This document shows positions 17,960 through 27,100 of a DNA stretch of 64,000 nt, in pieces. Source of the DNA: Myxococcales bacterium (GTDB lineage: Bacteria > Myxococcota_A > Polyangia > Palsa-1104 > JAEUJZ01). The stretch spans positions 16,079-80,078 of the forward strand of contig JAEUKA010000064.1 of assembly GCA_016794465.1 (NCBI GenBank), read 5' to 3'. Within the stretch, counting starts at the first letter, position 1, and every line of letters begins with the position of its first letter. A program made the position numbers and the translations under genes. A model generated the notes under the pieces. The model was not told where the DNA came from and did not search any database. It saw only the letters and a program-made list of their open reading frames with translations.

Positions 17960-19797
17960 GGCCGCACCTCACTGCCCGGCAGGTCGGACGCTCCCAGCTC
18001 GTCTAGCTCACTTCGCATCCGCTGTTCTTCGGCAAACGTGGCATAGATGCCGCCTCTGGCGATGAGCTGTTCGTGGTTACCCGACTCGACGACGCGGCCT
18101 TGGTCGAGCACCAAGATCTGACTGCAGCGCGCCGCCGCCGCAACCCGGTGGGTAATCAGCAGCAGCGAGCGCTGGGAGGCTTGCTTCTCAATGCTCTGGA
18201 GGATGGCGGACTCTGTCTTGGCATCGACCGCCGACAGGGGATCGTCCAGGATCAGGAGCTTGGGCTTCCAGAGCAGCGCCCGTGCCAGGGCCACCCGCTG
18301 CTTTTGTCCGCCGGAGAGCTGGACACCGCGCTCGCCCACGATGGTATCGAGCTGCTCGGGCAGGCCCTGCACCTCATCGAGGATCTGCGCTTCTCGCGCC
18401 GCCTGCTGCAGCCGCTCCTGCGAGCTGGGCGAGTCCGGCTCATCGAGCATCAGCCCGATGTTGCGCGCCACGGTGGTGGAAAACAGGAACGCATCCTGCT
18501 GGGCGTAGCCCACGGTCGAGCGCACCTGGCGCAGCGGCAGGTCGCAGACATCGCGACCATCGAGCAGCACGGTCTTTGGCGGCGTCGGGAGCAGCCGAGC
18601 CAGCAGCATTGCCAGCGTCGTCTTGCCACTGCCGGTCCGGCCCACAATGGCGAGTGAGCCACCGGCAGGCAGGTGAAAGCTGACATCCGAGAGCACCGAG
18701 CGGTCGCCGTACTTGAACGACAGACCCTGAACCTGAAGCTCGCCCCGAATCGGCGTCGGCAGGGAGTCCTTGCCATCGAACAGGTCCGGCTCGGCATCGA
18801 TGATCTCGCACATGCGGTTGAAGCTGACCCGGCCACGCTGGACGATTGCCATCAGGAATCCGGCGGCGATGAGGGGCCAGGTCATGCGGGCGAGCGCGAG
18901 CGAAAAGGCGAAGAAGCCACCCTCAGTGATGCCGCCTTGCTCGGGTCCGCGCAGCAGCAGCGTCGAGCCGTACCAGAAGAACAGCAACAGCCCCAGCGCC
19001 GCCACCGCTCCGGTCACCGGGAACATCAGTCCCCGCAGCTTGGCCAGCTGCAGCGTGGTGGTGAGGTAGCGCTGGTTCAGATCCTCAAAGCGCTGCTCGA
19101 TGTTCGACTCGATGCCAAAGCTGCGCACGACGCGGATGCCGGCCAGGTTGCTCTGCACGTACTCGGTCAGCTTGCCGAGCGTCTCTTGCACCTTCTGGGT
19201 GCGCGAAAACATCTTTCCCGAAAAGGTTCGCGTCAGCAGCATCAGCAGCGGCACCGTCGTAAACGACACCAGCGTCATCTTCGGCGAGATTGCCAGCATC
19301 ACCTGCAGTGCGCTCGCCAGCGCGAACACGATGTTGATGAGGTTCATCACCCCAAACCCGGTCAGCAGCCGGATCTGGCCCAGGTCAGACGTGGCCCGGC
19401 TCATGATCTCGCCAGCGGACAGCCGCCGATAGAACGAGAAGCCGAGTCGATGCAGCCGCTCCAGCAGCTTGGCGCGCAGGTCGTACTCAATATCGCGGCC
19501 CGCGTTGAAGCAGAAGATGCGACTGGCGACCCGAACGATGAACGCGGCCACGGCCAGGACCAGCATCAGCAGCGCAGGCCGCATGGCATCGCCGGGGGTG
19601 CTGCTGGGTATCCGTCCGAAGATGGTGTCGATGGCCTGCTTGGACAGCCAGTCGATGCGGTTCATCGCCACTTGGAAGCCCAGCAGCATCAGGCCACCCA
19701 GGAAATAACGGGGCGAGAACTTCCACAGATACGACGACATGCGGGAGCGCGGGCCGCTTGGCAAGAGCGGCGCGGCAGGAGGTGCGGGCGAGGTCAT
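17956..19797 (-). CDS. ABC exporter half-transporter (degenerate-site partner)
   Basis: 613-residue TMD-NBD subunit with six helices in about 28-320 and an NBD carrying Walker A GRTGSGKTT, a canonical LSGGQ and Walker B LLILDDPLSAVD, in which Asp replaces the catalytic Glu. Such an Asp in one subunit, with Glu in the other, is typical of heterodimeric exporters such as TM287/288, BmrCD and MdlAB-type pairs. It overlaps both its upstream and downstream genes by 4 bp, so the operon is translationally coupled. Confidence 0.93.
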   Translation of the reverse strand: MTSPAPPAAPLLPSGPRSRMSSYLWKFSPRYFLGGLMLLGFQVAMNRIDWLSKQAIDTIFGRIPSSTPGDAMRPALLMLVLAVAAFIVRVASRIFCFNAGRDIEYDLRAKLLERLHRLGFSFYRRLSAGEIMSRATSDLGQIRLLTGFGVMNLINIVFALASALQVMLAISPKMTLVSFTTVPLLMLLTRTFSGKMFSRTQKVQETLGKLTEYVQSNLAGIRVVRSFGIESNIEQRFEDLNQRYLTTTLQLAKLRGLMFPVTGAVAALGLLLFFWYGSTLLLRGPEQGGITEGGFFAFSLALARMTWPLIAAGFLMAIVQRGRVSFNRMCEIIDAEPDLFDGKDSLPTPIRGELQVQGLSFKYGDRSVLSDVSFHLPAGGSLAIVGRTGSGKTTLAMLLARLLPTPPKTVLLDGRDVCDLPLRQVRSTVGYAQQDAFLFSTTVARNIGLMLDEPDSPSSQERLQQAAREAQILDEVQGLPEQLDTIVGERGVQLSGGQKQRVALARALLWKPKLLILDDPLSAVDAKTESAILQSIEKQASQRSLLLITHRVAAAARCSQILVLDQGRVVESGNHEQLIARGGIYATFAEEQRMRSELDELGASDLPGSEVRP

Positions 19798-21071
19798 GAG
19801 CTACGTTCTCTCTCTGGCTGCGAGGTTAAAGGGAGCGCTAGGCAGAGCCACATGGCAACCGCGCAGAGCCCAATCCCCGCGTAGGAAAGCGTGGAAAATA
19901 CGACCGAAGTCCACTGGAGCAGGGTAACGCCAAGCGATGCCATGCCCTTGCTGACGCGATTGCCAAGGACATCAATGACTTCTTTGGCGCGGTAACGAGC
20001 ATCGAAGGGCAGGGGGACATACAGCAGCTCTTTGGCGGCGCGAAACAGCGAGTAGTCCAGGGTCTTAAACACCCCATACGCAATGGCGCTGCCCCACAGC
20101 GGCGACGCGACCAGCATGTAACCAAGCGCCCCCAGGTTGAGCACCGGGACCAGGATGTGAATCACCCGGCCCGAGAACCGCGACAGGAGCAGCGGCGCAC
20201 CGACAAACTGAAAGAACATCGCTGCCCCATTGATGAGGGCGTAGTAGTTGCCCGAAAAGGCGTTCTGGCGGTCGGCGTTGGGCAGATAGTCTTGCAGCGC
20301 GCTCTTGAAGGCGATCTCCAGGATCGTCGACGTAACCTGTGTGGCGGCGATCAGCGCAATCAGCAGCACCAGCACGCGCTCGCGCCGAAACAGGTACAGC
20401 GCCAGGTGGCCGTGTTGCTTCTTTTTGCCCTCACTGGGGGCGCCAAAGCGGGCAAACAAGAGCTGTAGAAACGGCAGCGTCAGCACGGTGGCGCCCGCCC
20501 CCAGCAGCAGCATGTTGAGCGTTCCCAGCGACTGTGACAGCCTGCCCAGGACCAGGCCGCCCGTCACAGCGCCGATGCCCGCAACCCCACAAATGGGGCC
20601 ATTGAGCCGCTTGGCTGCCTTGGGATCGAGTGTGCTGTCGATGTACGACCAGATCTGCTCGATCAGCAGCACGACATAGGACTCTTTGAAGATGAACAGC
20701 ACGACCCGGGCCGGCTTCCACCCGATGCGGATGGCTGCATAGCTGGCCACAATGGTCACAATCGCCAAGACGGTGGTCGCTTGCAGGGTGTGTCTCGGCC
20801 CCAGGATCGACAGCAGGCGCCCATAGATGTAGGTCAGCAGCGTGACCCCGATGAGCGTCAGCCCAAGTGCCCACGGCAGCCCCTGCTTGCCGTACGCCTG
20901 CACAAACAGCGTGTTGGCAGAGCTGCGCAGCATCTCGTAGCCGCACAGGACCGCCCCCGCAGCCAGTGCCACCAGCAAAGCCAGCAGCAGCGCTTCTCGA
21001 CCCGACACGCCGCCGGACTGCGGTGCGGATGTGTGCTGTATGGGGTCTGTCGGGCCGGGTTCAGTTGACAT
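19794..21071 (-). CDS. ATP/ADP-translocase-like (NTT/MFS) carrier
   Basis: 425-residue polytopic protein with about 12 hydrophobic segments. The segment around residues 125-175 (FKESYVVLLIEQIWSYIDS, then KAAKRLNGPICGVAGIGAVTG) resembles the NTT (Npt1/Npt2, TlcC-like) nucleotide-transporter family and the related MFS-like proteins of free-living bacteria. Free-living members need not carry ATP, so the substrate is open; a generic MFS transporter is the alternative. It is the first gene of the coupled run with the two ABC halves and the UbiB-like kinase. Confidence 0.75.
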   Translation of the reverse strand: MSTEPGPTDPIQHTSAPQSGGVSGREALLLALLVALAAGAVLCGYEMLRSSANTLFVQAYGKQGLPWALGLTLIGVTLLTYIYGRLLSILGPRHTLQATTVLAIVTIVASYAAIRIGWKPARVVLFIFKESYVVLLIEQIWSYIDSTLDPKAAKRLNGPICGVAGIGAVTGGLVLGRLSQSLGTLNMLLLGAGATVLTLPFLQLLFARFGAPSEGKKKQHGHLALYLFRRERVLVLLIALIAATQVTSTILEIAFKSALQDYLPNADRQNAFSGNYYALINGAAMFFQFVGAPLLLSRFSGRVIHILVPVLNLGALGYMLVASPLWGSAIAYGVFKTLDYSLFRAAKELLYVPLPFDARYRAKEVIDVLGNRVSKGMASLGVTLLQWTSVVFSTLSYAGIGLCAVAMWLCLALPLTSQPERERSS

Positions 21072-21208
21072 CCGCAGATCACTGCGTGGCTCTCCACGGG
21101 GGAACCAATCGCAGGTTCACCCTAGCGAAAACCGTCCCCGCCGACAAACGGAAACGAGGCCAAGGCCAAGCTCTCGGGATAGCAAGCCGAAGCGCGCAGC
21201 CACTCCTC
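21072..21208. promoter_or_regulatory. Upstream region of the carrier-ABC-UbiB operon
   Basis: Short non-coding stretch between the start of the carrier gene and the tandem array. It should hold the operon promoter on the minus strand. No clear promoter elements were recognised. Confidence 0.35.
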
Positions 21209-21470
21209 ATGGTCTGGACCATGAAGGTTGATGGTCTGGACCATGAAGGTTGATGGTCTGGACCATGGAGGTTGATGGTCTGGACCATGAAGGTTCAAGG
21301 TCCAAGCAAGAAGGTTGATGGTCTGGACCATGAAGGTTGATGGTCTGAACCATGAAGGTTGATGGTCTGAACCATGAAGGTTCATGGTCCAAGCAAGAAG
21401 GTTGATGGTCTGAACCATGAAGGTTGATGGTCTGAACCATGAAGGTTCATGGTCTGGACAGAAACGCTCA
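21209..21470. repeat. Intergenic tandem array of about 11 units with palindromic core
   Basis: Eleven head-to-tail units, nine of 22 bp and two shortened to 21 bp (21297-21317 and 21384-21404), followed by a degenerate twelfth unit to about 21470. The full unit is a 14-bp hyphenated palindrome, ATGGTC-TG-GACCAT, plus the spacer GAAGGTTG or GAAGGTTC. Later units read TGAACCAT, which breaks one base pair. The 21-bp units replace the right half of the palindrome by CAAGCAA. The order is four full, one short, three full, one short, two full, which implies duplication of blocks and not just single units. It lies between two minus-strand genes. The units abut, so this is not a CRISPR array. Confidence 0.95.
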
Positions 21471-21494
21471 GGGTTCAAGCGAGAAGGCTGGGAG

Positions 21495-22733
21495 TTAGCT
21501 GGGGCGTCGCTTGGGGTGGGTGCCAGAGCCGGTGCGGGGGGACATGAACATGCGGGGCAGGGTGATGCCTCGGGTTTCCGGCAGCGTCCAGACCCAGCTA
21601 GCAGTGGCGAGCGCCAGCACCATCGGAACGGCCAAGCCGCCCGGCAGGCCATAGCGGAGCTTCATCGCAGCTACGACTACCGGCGCGAGCAGCTGGACGG
21701 AGCGAGCTAGGTTGTAGGTGGCGCCCATCGCTGCGCCACGGATCTCGGTCGGGAACAGCTCGGCCAGGAGCGCACCGAAGCCAGCGGTGCAGCCAGAGCC
21801 GAAGCCGAGCACCAGCATGGTGAGCCAGAATGCCGGTGGATGAAGCGTCAGCCAGCGCCAGTTGAAGGCCAGCATCGCCAGCGCCATCGCCGTCAGGATG
21901 GAGTAGATACAGAATGCGGGCCGACGACCGGCACGGTCCGCCAAGTTCCCAAACATCAGCATGCCGACAAACTGTCCGACCTGGGCCGTAAGCACCCAGA
22001 CCATGCTCTTGCCGATGCGCTGGCCCATCTCATTGAGCAGGAACGATGGCAGCCAAATGTAGCAGGTCCAGTACGTGCCCATCTTGAGGACTGTGAGCAC
22101 CCAGGCGAGGACAAAGCGTCGCCCGATGCCGGCCTTGAACACCTCGACGAACGAGACGTGATGGTGGCCGCGCTCATTGGGCAGGACCATCGAGCGGCGC
22201 ATCGCCACAGCCAGCAGCGCGGTGGCACTACTGGCCAGCAAGATGGCTCTCCAGCCGATGATGGGCAGCAGCAGAAAGCCTGCGACCGCTGCCAGGGCGG
22301 CCCCGAGCGGCTCTCCCGCTTGTAGCAGTGCAGCGGCGCGACCACGGTAGCGAGACTCGACCGCCTCTGCGACCAAGCCGTGACCGATGGCCCACTCGCC
22401 GCCAACGCCCAGACCGACCAGGCCGCGTCCAATCAAGAACACCGACACCGATGGCGCCAGTCCGCAGACGGCAGACCCGAGCGAGTAGACAAAGACCGTC
22501 AGGGCCAGGATGGAGCGCTTGCCGTACCGATCGGCAAGATACCCAGCCAGGATGCCGCCCAGTCCGGAGGTCGAGAGCGCGACACCTAAGAGCCATGACT
22601 CGACTTGATGCGAGAGATGAAACTCGTGGCTGACGGAGTCCTTGATGTAGGCAAACAGGACCAGATCGTAGAAGTCGAAGGTCCAGCCCAGAAAAGCAAA
22701 AAGAAACAGCCGATATGGGAACGGGCGACCCAT
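21495..22733 (-). CDS. MFS transporter (sugar-acid/aromatic-acid symporter type)
   Basis: 412-residue major facilitator with 12 hydrophobic segments. It begins RLFLFAFLGWTFDFYDLVLF, the TM1 pattern with D-F-Y-D typical of the sialate and aromatic-acid:H+ symporter families, followed by the loop 2-3 motif GYLADRYGKRS. TM4 carries RGLVGLGVGGEWAIGHGLVAE, also characteristic of those families. The substrate is probably an organic anion; the neighbours do not narrow it further. The gene follows an A+T-rich intergenic region shared with a divergent ROK kinase gene. Confidence 0.9.
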   Translation of the reverse strand: MGRPFPYRLFLFAFLGWTFDFYDLVLFAYIKDSVSHEFHLSHQVESWLLGVALSTSGLGGILAGYLADRYGKRSILALTVFVYSLGSAVCGLAPSVSVFLIGRGLVGLGVGGEWAIGHGLVAEAVESRYRGRAAALLQAGEPLGAALAAVAGFLLLPIIGWRAILLASSATALLAVAMRRSMVLPNERGHHHVSFVEVFKAGIGRRFVLAWVLTVLKMGTYWTCYIWLPSFLLNEMGQRIGKSMVWVLTAQVGQFVGMLMFGNLADRAGRRPAFCIYSILTAMALAMLAFNWRWLTLHPPAFWLTMLVLGFGSGCTAGFGALLAELFPTEIRGAAMGATYNLARSVQLLAPVVVAAMKLRYGLPGGLAVPMVLALATASWVWTLPETRGITLPRMFMSPRTGSGTHPKRRPS

Positions 22734-22949
22734 GAGAGAAATGGCCCTAGCCGTAGAGGGGATGGAAGAAAAGAGATGGAAACAGCGTCGGCGACTCTAG
22801 CGGCATGATTTATCGATTTAAGCTCGAGTTGCCTCTGCCGGGCAACGGATGAGCCACATTTCTTTGTGTCGACCTCCAACTGGGGACAGAAACGGGCCGC
22901 ACGCGGAGACGGTCCAAAGCCTAGCACAGTCCTGGTAACGTCTTCGCTC
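22734..22949. promoter_or_regulatory. Divergent promoter region with inverted repeat
   Basis: 216-bp region between the MFS transporter gene (minus) and the ROK kinase gene (plus). It has an A+T-rich core (ATTTATCGATTTAAG at 22808-22822) and, next to it, the inverted repeat GTTGCC-N7-GGCAAC at 22828-22846. The position suits an operator controlling one or both genes. No regulator gene is adjacent. Confidence 0.4.
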
Positions 22950-23921
22950 ATGACGACTCATGAGCTTGGGCGGCTGCGCTTGGGCGTTGACCTCGGCGGC
23001 ACCAAGATGGAAGCGGTGGTGGTTCGGATCTCTGCTGCACCGGGGAAGGCGCCAGACCAGGAGTCTCTCGAGGTTGTGACGCGGCTGCGGCGACCAACGG
23101 AGCGTGGGCTCGGCTATCAGCACATCCTCGACGCACTGCTGCAGCTGGTCCATGACACTGCACGGCAGGCCGGACTTGCGGGGCTGCCGCCGGTGGGGGT
23201 CGGAATGCCGGGCAGCATCAGTCACCGCAGCGGGCTCACCAAAAACGCCAACACCACATGCCTCAATGGTCGTCCGTTCCGGGCGGACTTTGTCGCCAAG
23301 CTGGGCCAACCGGTCCGCTTCGCCAACGATGCCAACTGCTTTGCGCTGGCCGAAGCGCGCTTCGGGGCCGGCCACGGACATCGCCTGGTCTTCGGCGTCA
23401 TCTTGGGCACTGGCGTGGGCGGCGGCTTGGTCTTTCCCGGCGCTTCGGGCGAGCCGGACGCCTGGGATGGTCCCCAAGGCATAGGCGGTGAGTGGGGACA
23501 CGTCAGCTTGGAGCCAGTGGCTGGTCCGGCTTGCTACTGTGGGCGACGCGGCTGCATTGAAACCTATCTGTGCGGGCCGGCGATCGAGGCAGCCTATCGC
23601 GCGCGCGGGGGCCAGGCGGCGAAAGATGGCTCGCTGCTGAGCTTGCCCGAGCTGGTCGCCCGTCGTGAACAGGACGCGGTGGCGCAGACCGTGCTGGACG
23701 AGCACTGCCAGCTGTTCGGGCGAGCGATTGCGACGGTCATCAACATCGTGGACCCGGATGTGATTGTCTTGGGGGGCGGTGTCTCGAACCTGCCCTGGCT
23801 GTATGATCGCGGACGCAGCGAGGCTGCCAAGTGGGTCTTTAGCGACGAGCTGACCACGCCCATCGTGAAGCATCGGCTGGGCGACAGTGCGGGCGTCATC
23901 GGCGCTGCCCTTTTGCCCTAG
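22950..23921 (+). CDS. ROK-family sugar kinase
   Basis: 323-residue kinase. ATG 22950 (MTTHELG) is chosen because the phosphate-1 motif LGVDLGGTK follows directly and the 28 extra codons upstream have no family similarity. Other motifs: GVGMPGSI, NDANCFALAEA, the adenosine-binding GVILGTGVGGG and the ROK zinc motif CYCGRRGCIE within EWGHVSLEP. No N-terminal helix-turn-helix is present, so this is an enzyme and not a NagC-type repressor. Glucokinase, fructokinase, N-acetylglucosamine or N-acetylmannosamine kinase are all possible. The divergent MFS gene could supply the substrate. Confidence 0.9.
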   Translation: MTTHELGRLRLGVDLGGTKMEAVVVRISAAPGKAPDQESLEVVTRLRRPTERGLGYQHILDALLQLVHDTARQAGLAGLPPVGVGMPGSISHRSGLTKNANTTCLNGRPFRADFVAKLGQPVRFANDANCFALAEARFGAGHGHRLVFGVILGTGVGGGLVFPGASGEPDAWDGPQGIGGEWGHVSLEPVAGPACYCGRRGCIETYLCGPAIEAAYRARGGQAAKDGSLLSLPELVARREQDAVAQTVLDEHCQLFGRAIATVINIVDPDVIVLGGGVSNLPWLYDRGRSEAAKWVFSDELTTPIVKHRLGDSAGVIGAALLP

Positions 23922-23944
23922 CGGCTTGGTATCCTGCGCCGCCT

Positions 23945-24568
23945 ATGCCGCTGCGCGTTCGTCACCACGTCAATCCGTTTCATCTTCGCCTGCTCGACAT
24001 TGCTCCCGAGAGGCTGGCTGCTCCGGTCGGTCGGGATGCAGAGCTACAAGTCGAGCTGGGCTGCGCGGATGCCCAGTTCTTGTTTCAGCTGGCGCGGCGC
24101 GACCCGCTGGGCAGCTACGTCGGGGTCGAGATTCGCAAGGCCCTGGTCGAGGACGTAAACCATCGCGCAAATGTAGAGGGCTTGCCCCACCTGCGGGCGC
24201 TGTTTGCGCACATCAACGTCGATCTACCCAGGCTGTTTGCCGGGCATCGCATCCGCCGCTTCTTCATCAATTTTCCTGACCCGTGGTTTAAGCGTGCCCA
24301 CCAGAACCGCCGGATTGTGAATCCCGAGCTGGCCGCACAGCTGGTGTCGCTGCTGGTGCCGGGGGGCGAGGTGTTCTTCCAGAGTGATGTCTGGGAGCTG
24401 GCACTGCCGGCCATGGAGGTCTTCGAGAACACTCGCGGCCTGGCCAACACGGCGGGCGAGTGGTCGTTTCTGAAGTACAACCCATACCCGGCGGTGTCGC
24501 TGCGGGAAGAGCGGGTCACCGAGAGGCAGCTCCCAGTCTGGCGCATCCTCTATCGGCGCGTGGCATAA
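23945..24568 (+). CDS. trmB: tRNA (guanine-N7)-methyltransferase
   Basis: 207-residue SAM-dependent methyltransferase that makes m7G46 in the tRNA variable loop. The SAM site is VELGCADAQFL (about 36-46) and YVGVEIRKALV, and the family signature is INFPDPWFKRAHQNRRIV. Length is normal for TrmB. It lies 23 bp after the ROK gene and 7 bp before a lipoprotein gene, probably in one transcript. Confidence 0.95.
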   Translation: MPLRVRHHVNPFHLRLLDIAPERLAAPVGRDAELQVELGCADAQFLFQLARRDPLGSYVGVEIRKALVEDVNHRANVEGLPHLRALFAHINVDLPRLFAGHRIRRFFINFPDPWFKRAHQNRRIVNPELAAQLVSLLVPGGEVFFQSDVWELALPAMEVFENTRGLANTAGEWSFLKYNPYPAVSLREERVTERQLPVWRILYRRVA

Positions 24569-24575
24569 AGAGATC

Positions 24576-25226
24576 ATGAGCTACCTGCGGCGATGCTTGG
24601 GCCTTCTGGTTTTCGTTCTCGGTGGCTGCGCTGGGGAAACTTCCGGAGCCGAGCTGATCTATCAGCTGCGGCTGCAAGCCTCGGGGGTGCCGGCTTCCGC
24701 CAAGTACATTGAGCCGCAGGTATCGGTGCTGGACAGCGAGTGGCGTGCGGCGGCGGCGATTGTGCCGGCCGACCTGGCAACGCTGACCAAGCGCGATCCC
24801 GTCACTGTGCTGCTGAGAGTGTCCGCCTATGACTCCGGACAGCGGGTGGCGGTGGCGGCGCGGCTCTTGGATGCCAGCAACCAGCTACTGGCGGTGGGGG
24901 GTGGACAGCTGGCGCTGACCCGAGACGCGACGCTGCCTGTCTCGCTGGTGGAGACGGTGGACGCTCGTCATCTGGCGCTGCAGCTGGCGCGGGCCGTGCC
25001 TTCCAAGCTGGTGGCGGGACGGGTCACGACGCTATATGGCTGGGGCTTTTCGCCAAGCGTCCAGGTAGACATCGGTCCCCAGCGAGCGACGCAGGTGCAG
25101 TGGATGTCGTCCGTCGAGCTGGTGGTGACAGTCCCGCAGGGCCTGATGGCGGGACCGGTGACAGTGGTGGTGCAAAACCCTGGTGGGGAAAAAGACAGCC
25201 GGGTTGACCTGGCGTCGGTGGAGTGA
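24576..25226 (+). CDS. TIG/IPT-like lipoprotein
   Basis: 216-residue exported protein. The signal peptide (MSYLRRCLGLLVFVLGGCAG) ends in the lipobox LGGC at about 15-18. The C-terminal 80 residues (RAVPSKLVAGRVTTLYGWGF...) have the pattern of an IPT/TIG immunoglobulin-like domain. The middle is beta-rich and unassigned. The start lies 7 bp after trmB. The role is probably structural or carbohydrate-binding at the envelope, but this is not shown. Confidence 0.78.
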   Translation: MSYLRRCLGLLVFVLGGCAGETSGAELIYQLRLQASGVPASAKYIEPQVSVLDSEWRAAAAIVPADLATLTKRDPVTVLLRVSAYDSGQRVAVAARLLDASNQLLAVGGGQLALTRDATLPVSLVETVDARHLALQLARAVPSKLVAGRVTTLYGWGFSPSVQVDIGPQRATQVQWMSSVELVVTVPQGLMAGPVTVVVQNPGGEKDSRVDLASVE

Positions 25227-25261
25227 GGCGCATAGCTGGAGCCTCTGGGGCCGTCCCCGCG

Positions 25262-27058
25262 CTAGCTTCCGGCGCGGCCCGTTGGGGAGATCCCGTACTG
25301 CTTGAGCTTGTAGGAGAAAGTACGGATTGGCATGCCGAGTAGCTCTGCCGCGCGGACCTGGACGCCCTCGCTGGCTGCCAGGGCCTCGGTCATCCGCAGC
25401 TGCTCTAGCTCGCGAATCTCGGCTTCCAGGCTGCGAAAGGTGGGCGCCGTGCGGTTCGGATCGGTCGGAGGCAGCGGCGGACTGGCTGCACCCCCGGAAG
25501 CGGCTTCGTGGGAAAGCAGTGGTGTCAGCTCTGCACTGGTCACGACGCCAGCGGTGATGGTGGCAGCGAGGTAGTCGCAGACATTGCGTAGCTCGCGGAT
25601 GTTGCCCGGCCAGCGATGAGACAGCAGCAGGGTGAGTGCCCCATCTGAGAGCTGCGGCTGCGGCTGGCCCAGGCTCTGCGCGGCTCGCTTGAGGAACTGA
25701 CGCAGCAGCAGCGGGATCTCGCGGCGGCGGTCGCGCAGCGGTGGCAAGACCACCCGGGCTGCCACCAGACGAAAGAACAGATCTTGGCGGAATCGCCCGG
25801 CCTTGACCTCGGCTTCGAGCTCGCGGTGAGTGGCGGCGATGACGCGGACATCAATGGCCAGCTCGCGGCTGCCACCGACGCGAACAATCCGCTGCGACTC
25901 CAGCGCGCGCAGCAGCTTGGCCTGCAGGGGCAGCGGCAGCTCGCCGACCTCATCGAGTAACAGCGTGCCCTGCGCAGCTTGCTCCAGCAGCCCTAGCTTT
26001 TGGCTCACCGCCCCGGTAAAGGCGCCCTTTTCGTGGCCAAACAGCTCGCTCTCGGCCAGAGACTCGGGCAAGGCTGCGCAGTTGATGGCGACGAAGCGTC
26101 CGCTGCGCTTCGACCAGACATGCAGTGCGGTGGTTGCAATCTCTTTGCCAGTGCCCGTCTCACCACTGATGAGCACCGGCATGGTGCTCTTGGCCAATCG
26201 CTCGAGCAGCGCGTAGATCCGCTGCATCGCAGGGTCGGCGATCGTGACCTCATGCGGGCCGATCTGCTGGGTGCGCTGCGCCAGCTCCGCAGCCAGACAC
26301 TCACCTGGCCGGGCCATGGCTGCTGCCGTGCGAGCCGCTAGTAACAGCGAGTCGGCGTCCCCACCATCGCCGGGAAAGCTCGCGACCCCGCTGCGGACGG
26401 ACGGCGCTACCCGTTGGACGGCCCGCAGGTGCGACTCGGCAACCCGCTGACGCTCATCGGGTGACAGCTCAGGGAGCAGCAGCCAGAAGTGCAGTTCCTC
26501 TCGACTCACCACATCGATCAGTCGTGACTCGGCAGCGAGCACGATGCCAATCCGCTGTACGTCCGCATGATCGTCGACCTGCAAGCAGACAATCGTGAGC
26601 TGCCGGCCATAGCGGAGGGCGCGCTCCACCTCTTCGGTAAGCCGCTGGCGAAACAGCGAGATCGGCGCCAGGGTTCGCGGGGGCGGTGGCAGCGCAGGCG
26701 CATGGAGCACCAGCGTGACCTCGCAGATCTGGATCACATCGCCGTGTTGGAGAGCGCGGGAGCCGACGATTCGCTGTCCCAGGACGCGCGTGCCGTTGTG
26801 AGAGCCCAGGTCAACCAGCACCATCCCGTCGAGCTGGACCTGCAGCCGGGCGTGGTGGCGCGAGGCAGTTCGGTCGCTGATGCGCAGCCCACAGTCCTCG
26901 GCGCGACCGATCAGCAGCTCACCAGAGGGCGGCAAGGGACACAACAGCGAGCTGTTGCCTTCGACTACGAGCAGATAAGGCGCGGCTTCGGCACGAGCGG
27001 ATCGGGCCGGGTCATCTGGACTTACTGTGAGGGTAGCGTCGCTAGGCGAAGCAGACAT
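25262..27058 (-). CDS. FHA/degenerate-GGDEF sigma-54 activator
   Basis: 598-residue enhancer-binding protein. An FHA domain (about 25-115) has LIGRAED, SRHHARL and SHNGT. A central region (about 130-260) has the sequence frame of a GGDEF domain (RLTEEVERALRYGRQL ... GVASFPGDGGDADSLL), but REELHFWLL stands where GGDEF should be, so cyclase activity is not expected. The AAA+ domain has Walker A GETGTGKE, GAFTGA and Walker B LLLDEVGEL. The C-terminus holds a Fis-type helix-turn-helix. The FHA domain should read phosphothreonine from a Ser/Thr kinase and switch on sigma-54 promoters. It lies 42 bp downstream of a PP2C gene. Confidence 0.92.
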   Translation of the reverse strand: MSASPSDATLTVSPDDPARSARAEAAPYLLVVEGNSSLLCPLPPSGELLIGRAEDCGLRISDRTASRHHARLQVQLDGMVLVDLGSHNGTRVLGQRIVGSRALQHGDVIQICEVTLVLHAPALPPPPRTLAPISLFRQRLTEEVERALRYGRQLTIVCLQVDDHADVQRIGIVLAAESRLIDVVSREELHFWLLLPELSPDERQRVAESHLRAVQRVAPSVRSGVASFPGDGGDADSLLLAARTAAAMARPGECLAAELAQRTQQIGPHEVTIADPAMQRIYALLERLAKSTMPVLISGETGTGKEIATTALHVWSKRSGRFVAINCAALPESLAESELFGHEKGAFTGAVSQKLGLLEQAAQGTLLLDEVGELPLPLQAKLLRALESQRIVRVGGSRELAIDVRVIAATHRELEAEVKAGRFRQDLFFRLVAARVVLPPLRDRRREIPLLLRQFLKRAAQSLGQPQPQLSDGALTLLLSHRWPGNIRELRNVCDYLAATITAGVVTSAELTPLLSHEAASGGAASPPLPPTDPNRTAPTFRSLEAEIRELEQLRMTEALAASEGVQVRAAELLGMPIRTFSYKLKQYGISPTGRAGS

Positions 27059-27100
27059 CGAGCGGCAGGGGAAGGCGGGGCGAGGATCGGCAGAGGCGGC

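Noticed and set aside
18673..19884. Plus-strand 403-residue frame
   Set aside because: Antisense to the ABC half-transporter with Walker motifs; His/Gln-rich shadow.
21209..21470. CRISPR array
   Set aside because: Units abut without unique spacers and no cas gene is near. The same holds for the 43-bp array at 62207.
21122..21652. Minus-strand 176-residue open frame with repeated MVQTINLHGPDHQPSW-type peptides
   Set aside because: It is the tandem array read through plus the end of the MFS gene. Units of 22 bp change frame every unit, and the frame is open only because the repeat lacks stops. No ribosome site was seen.
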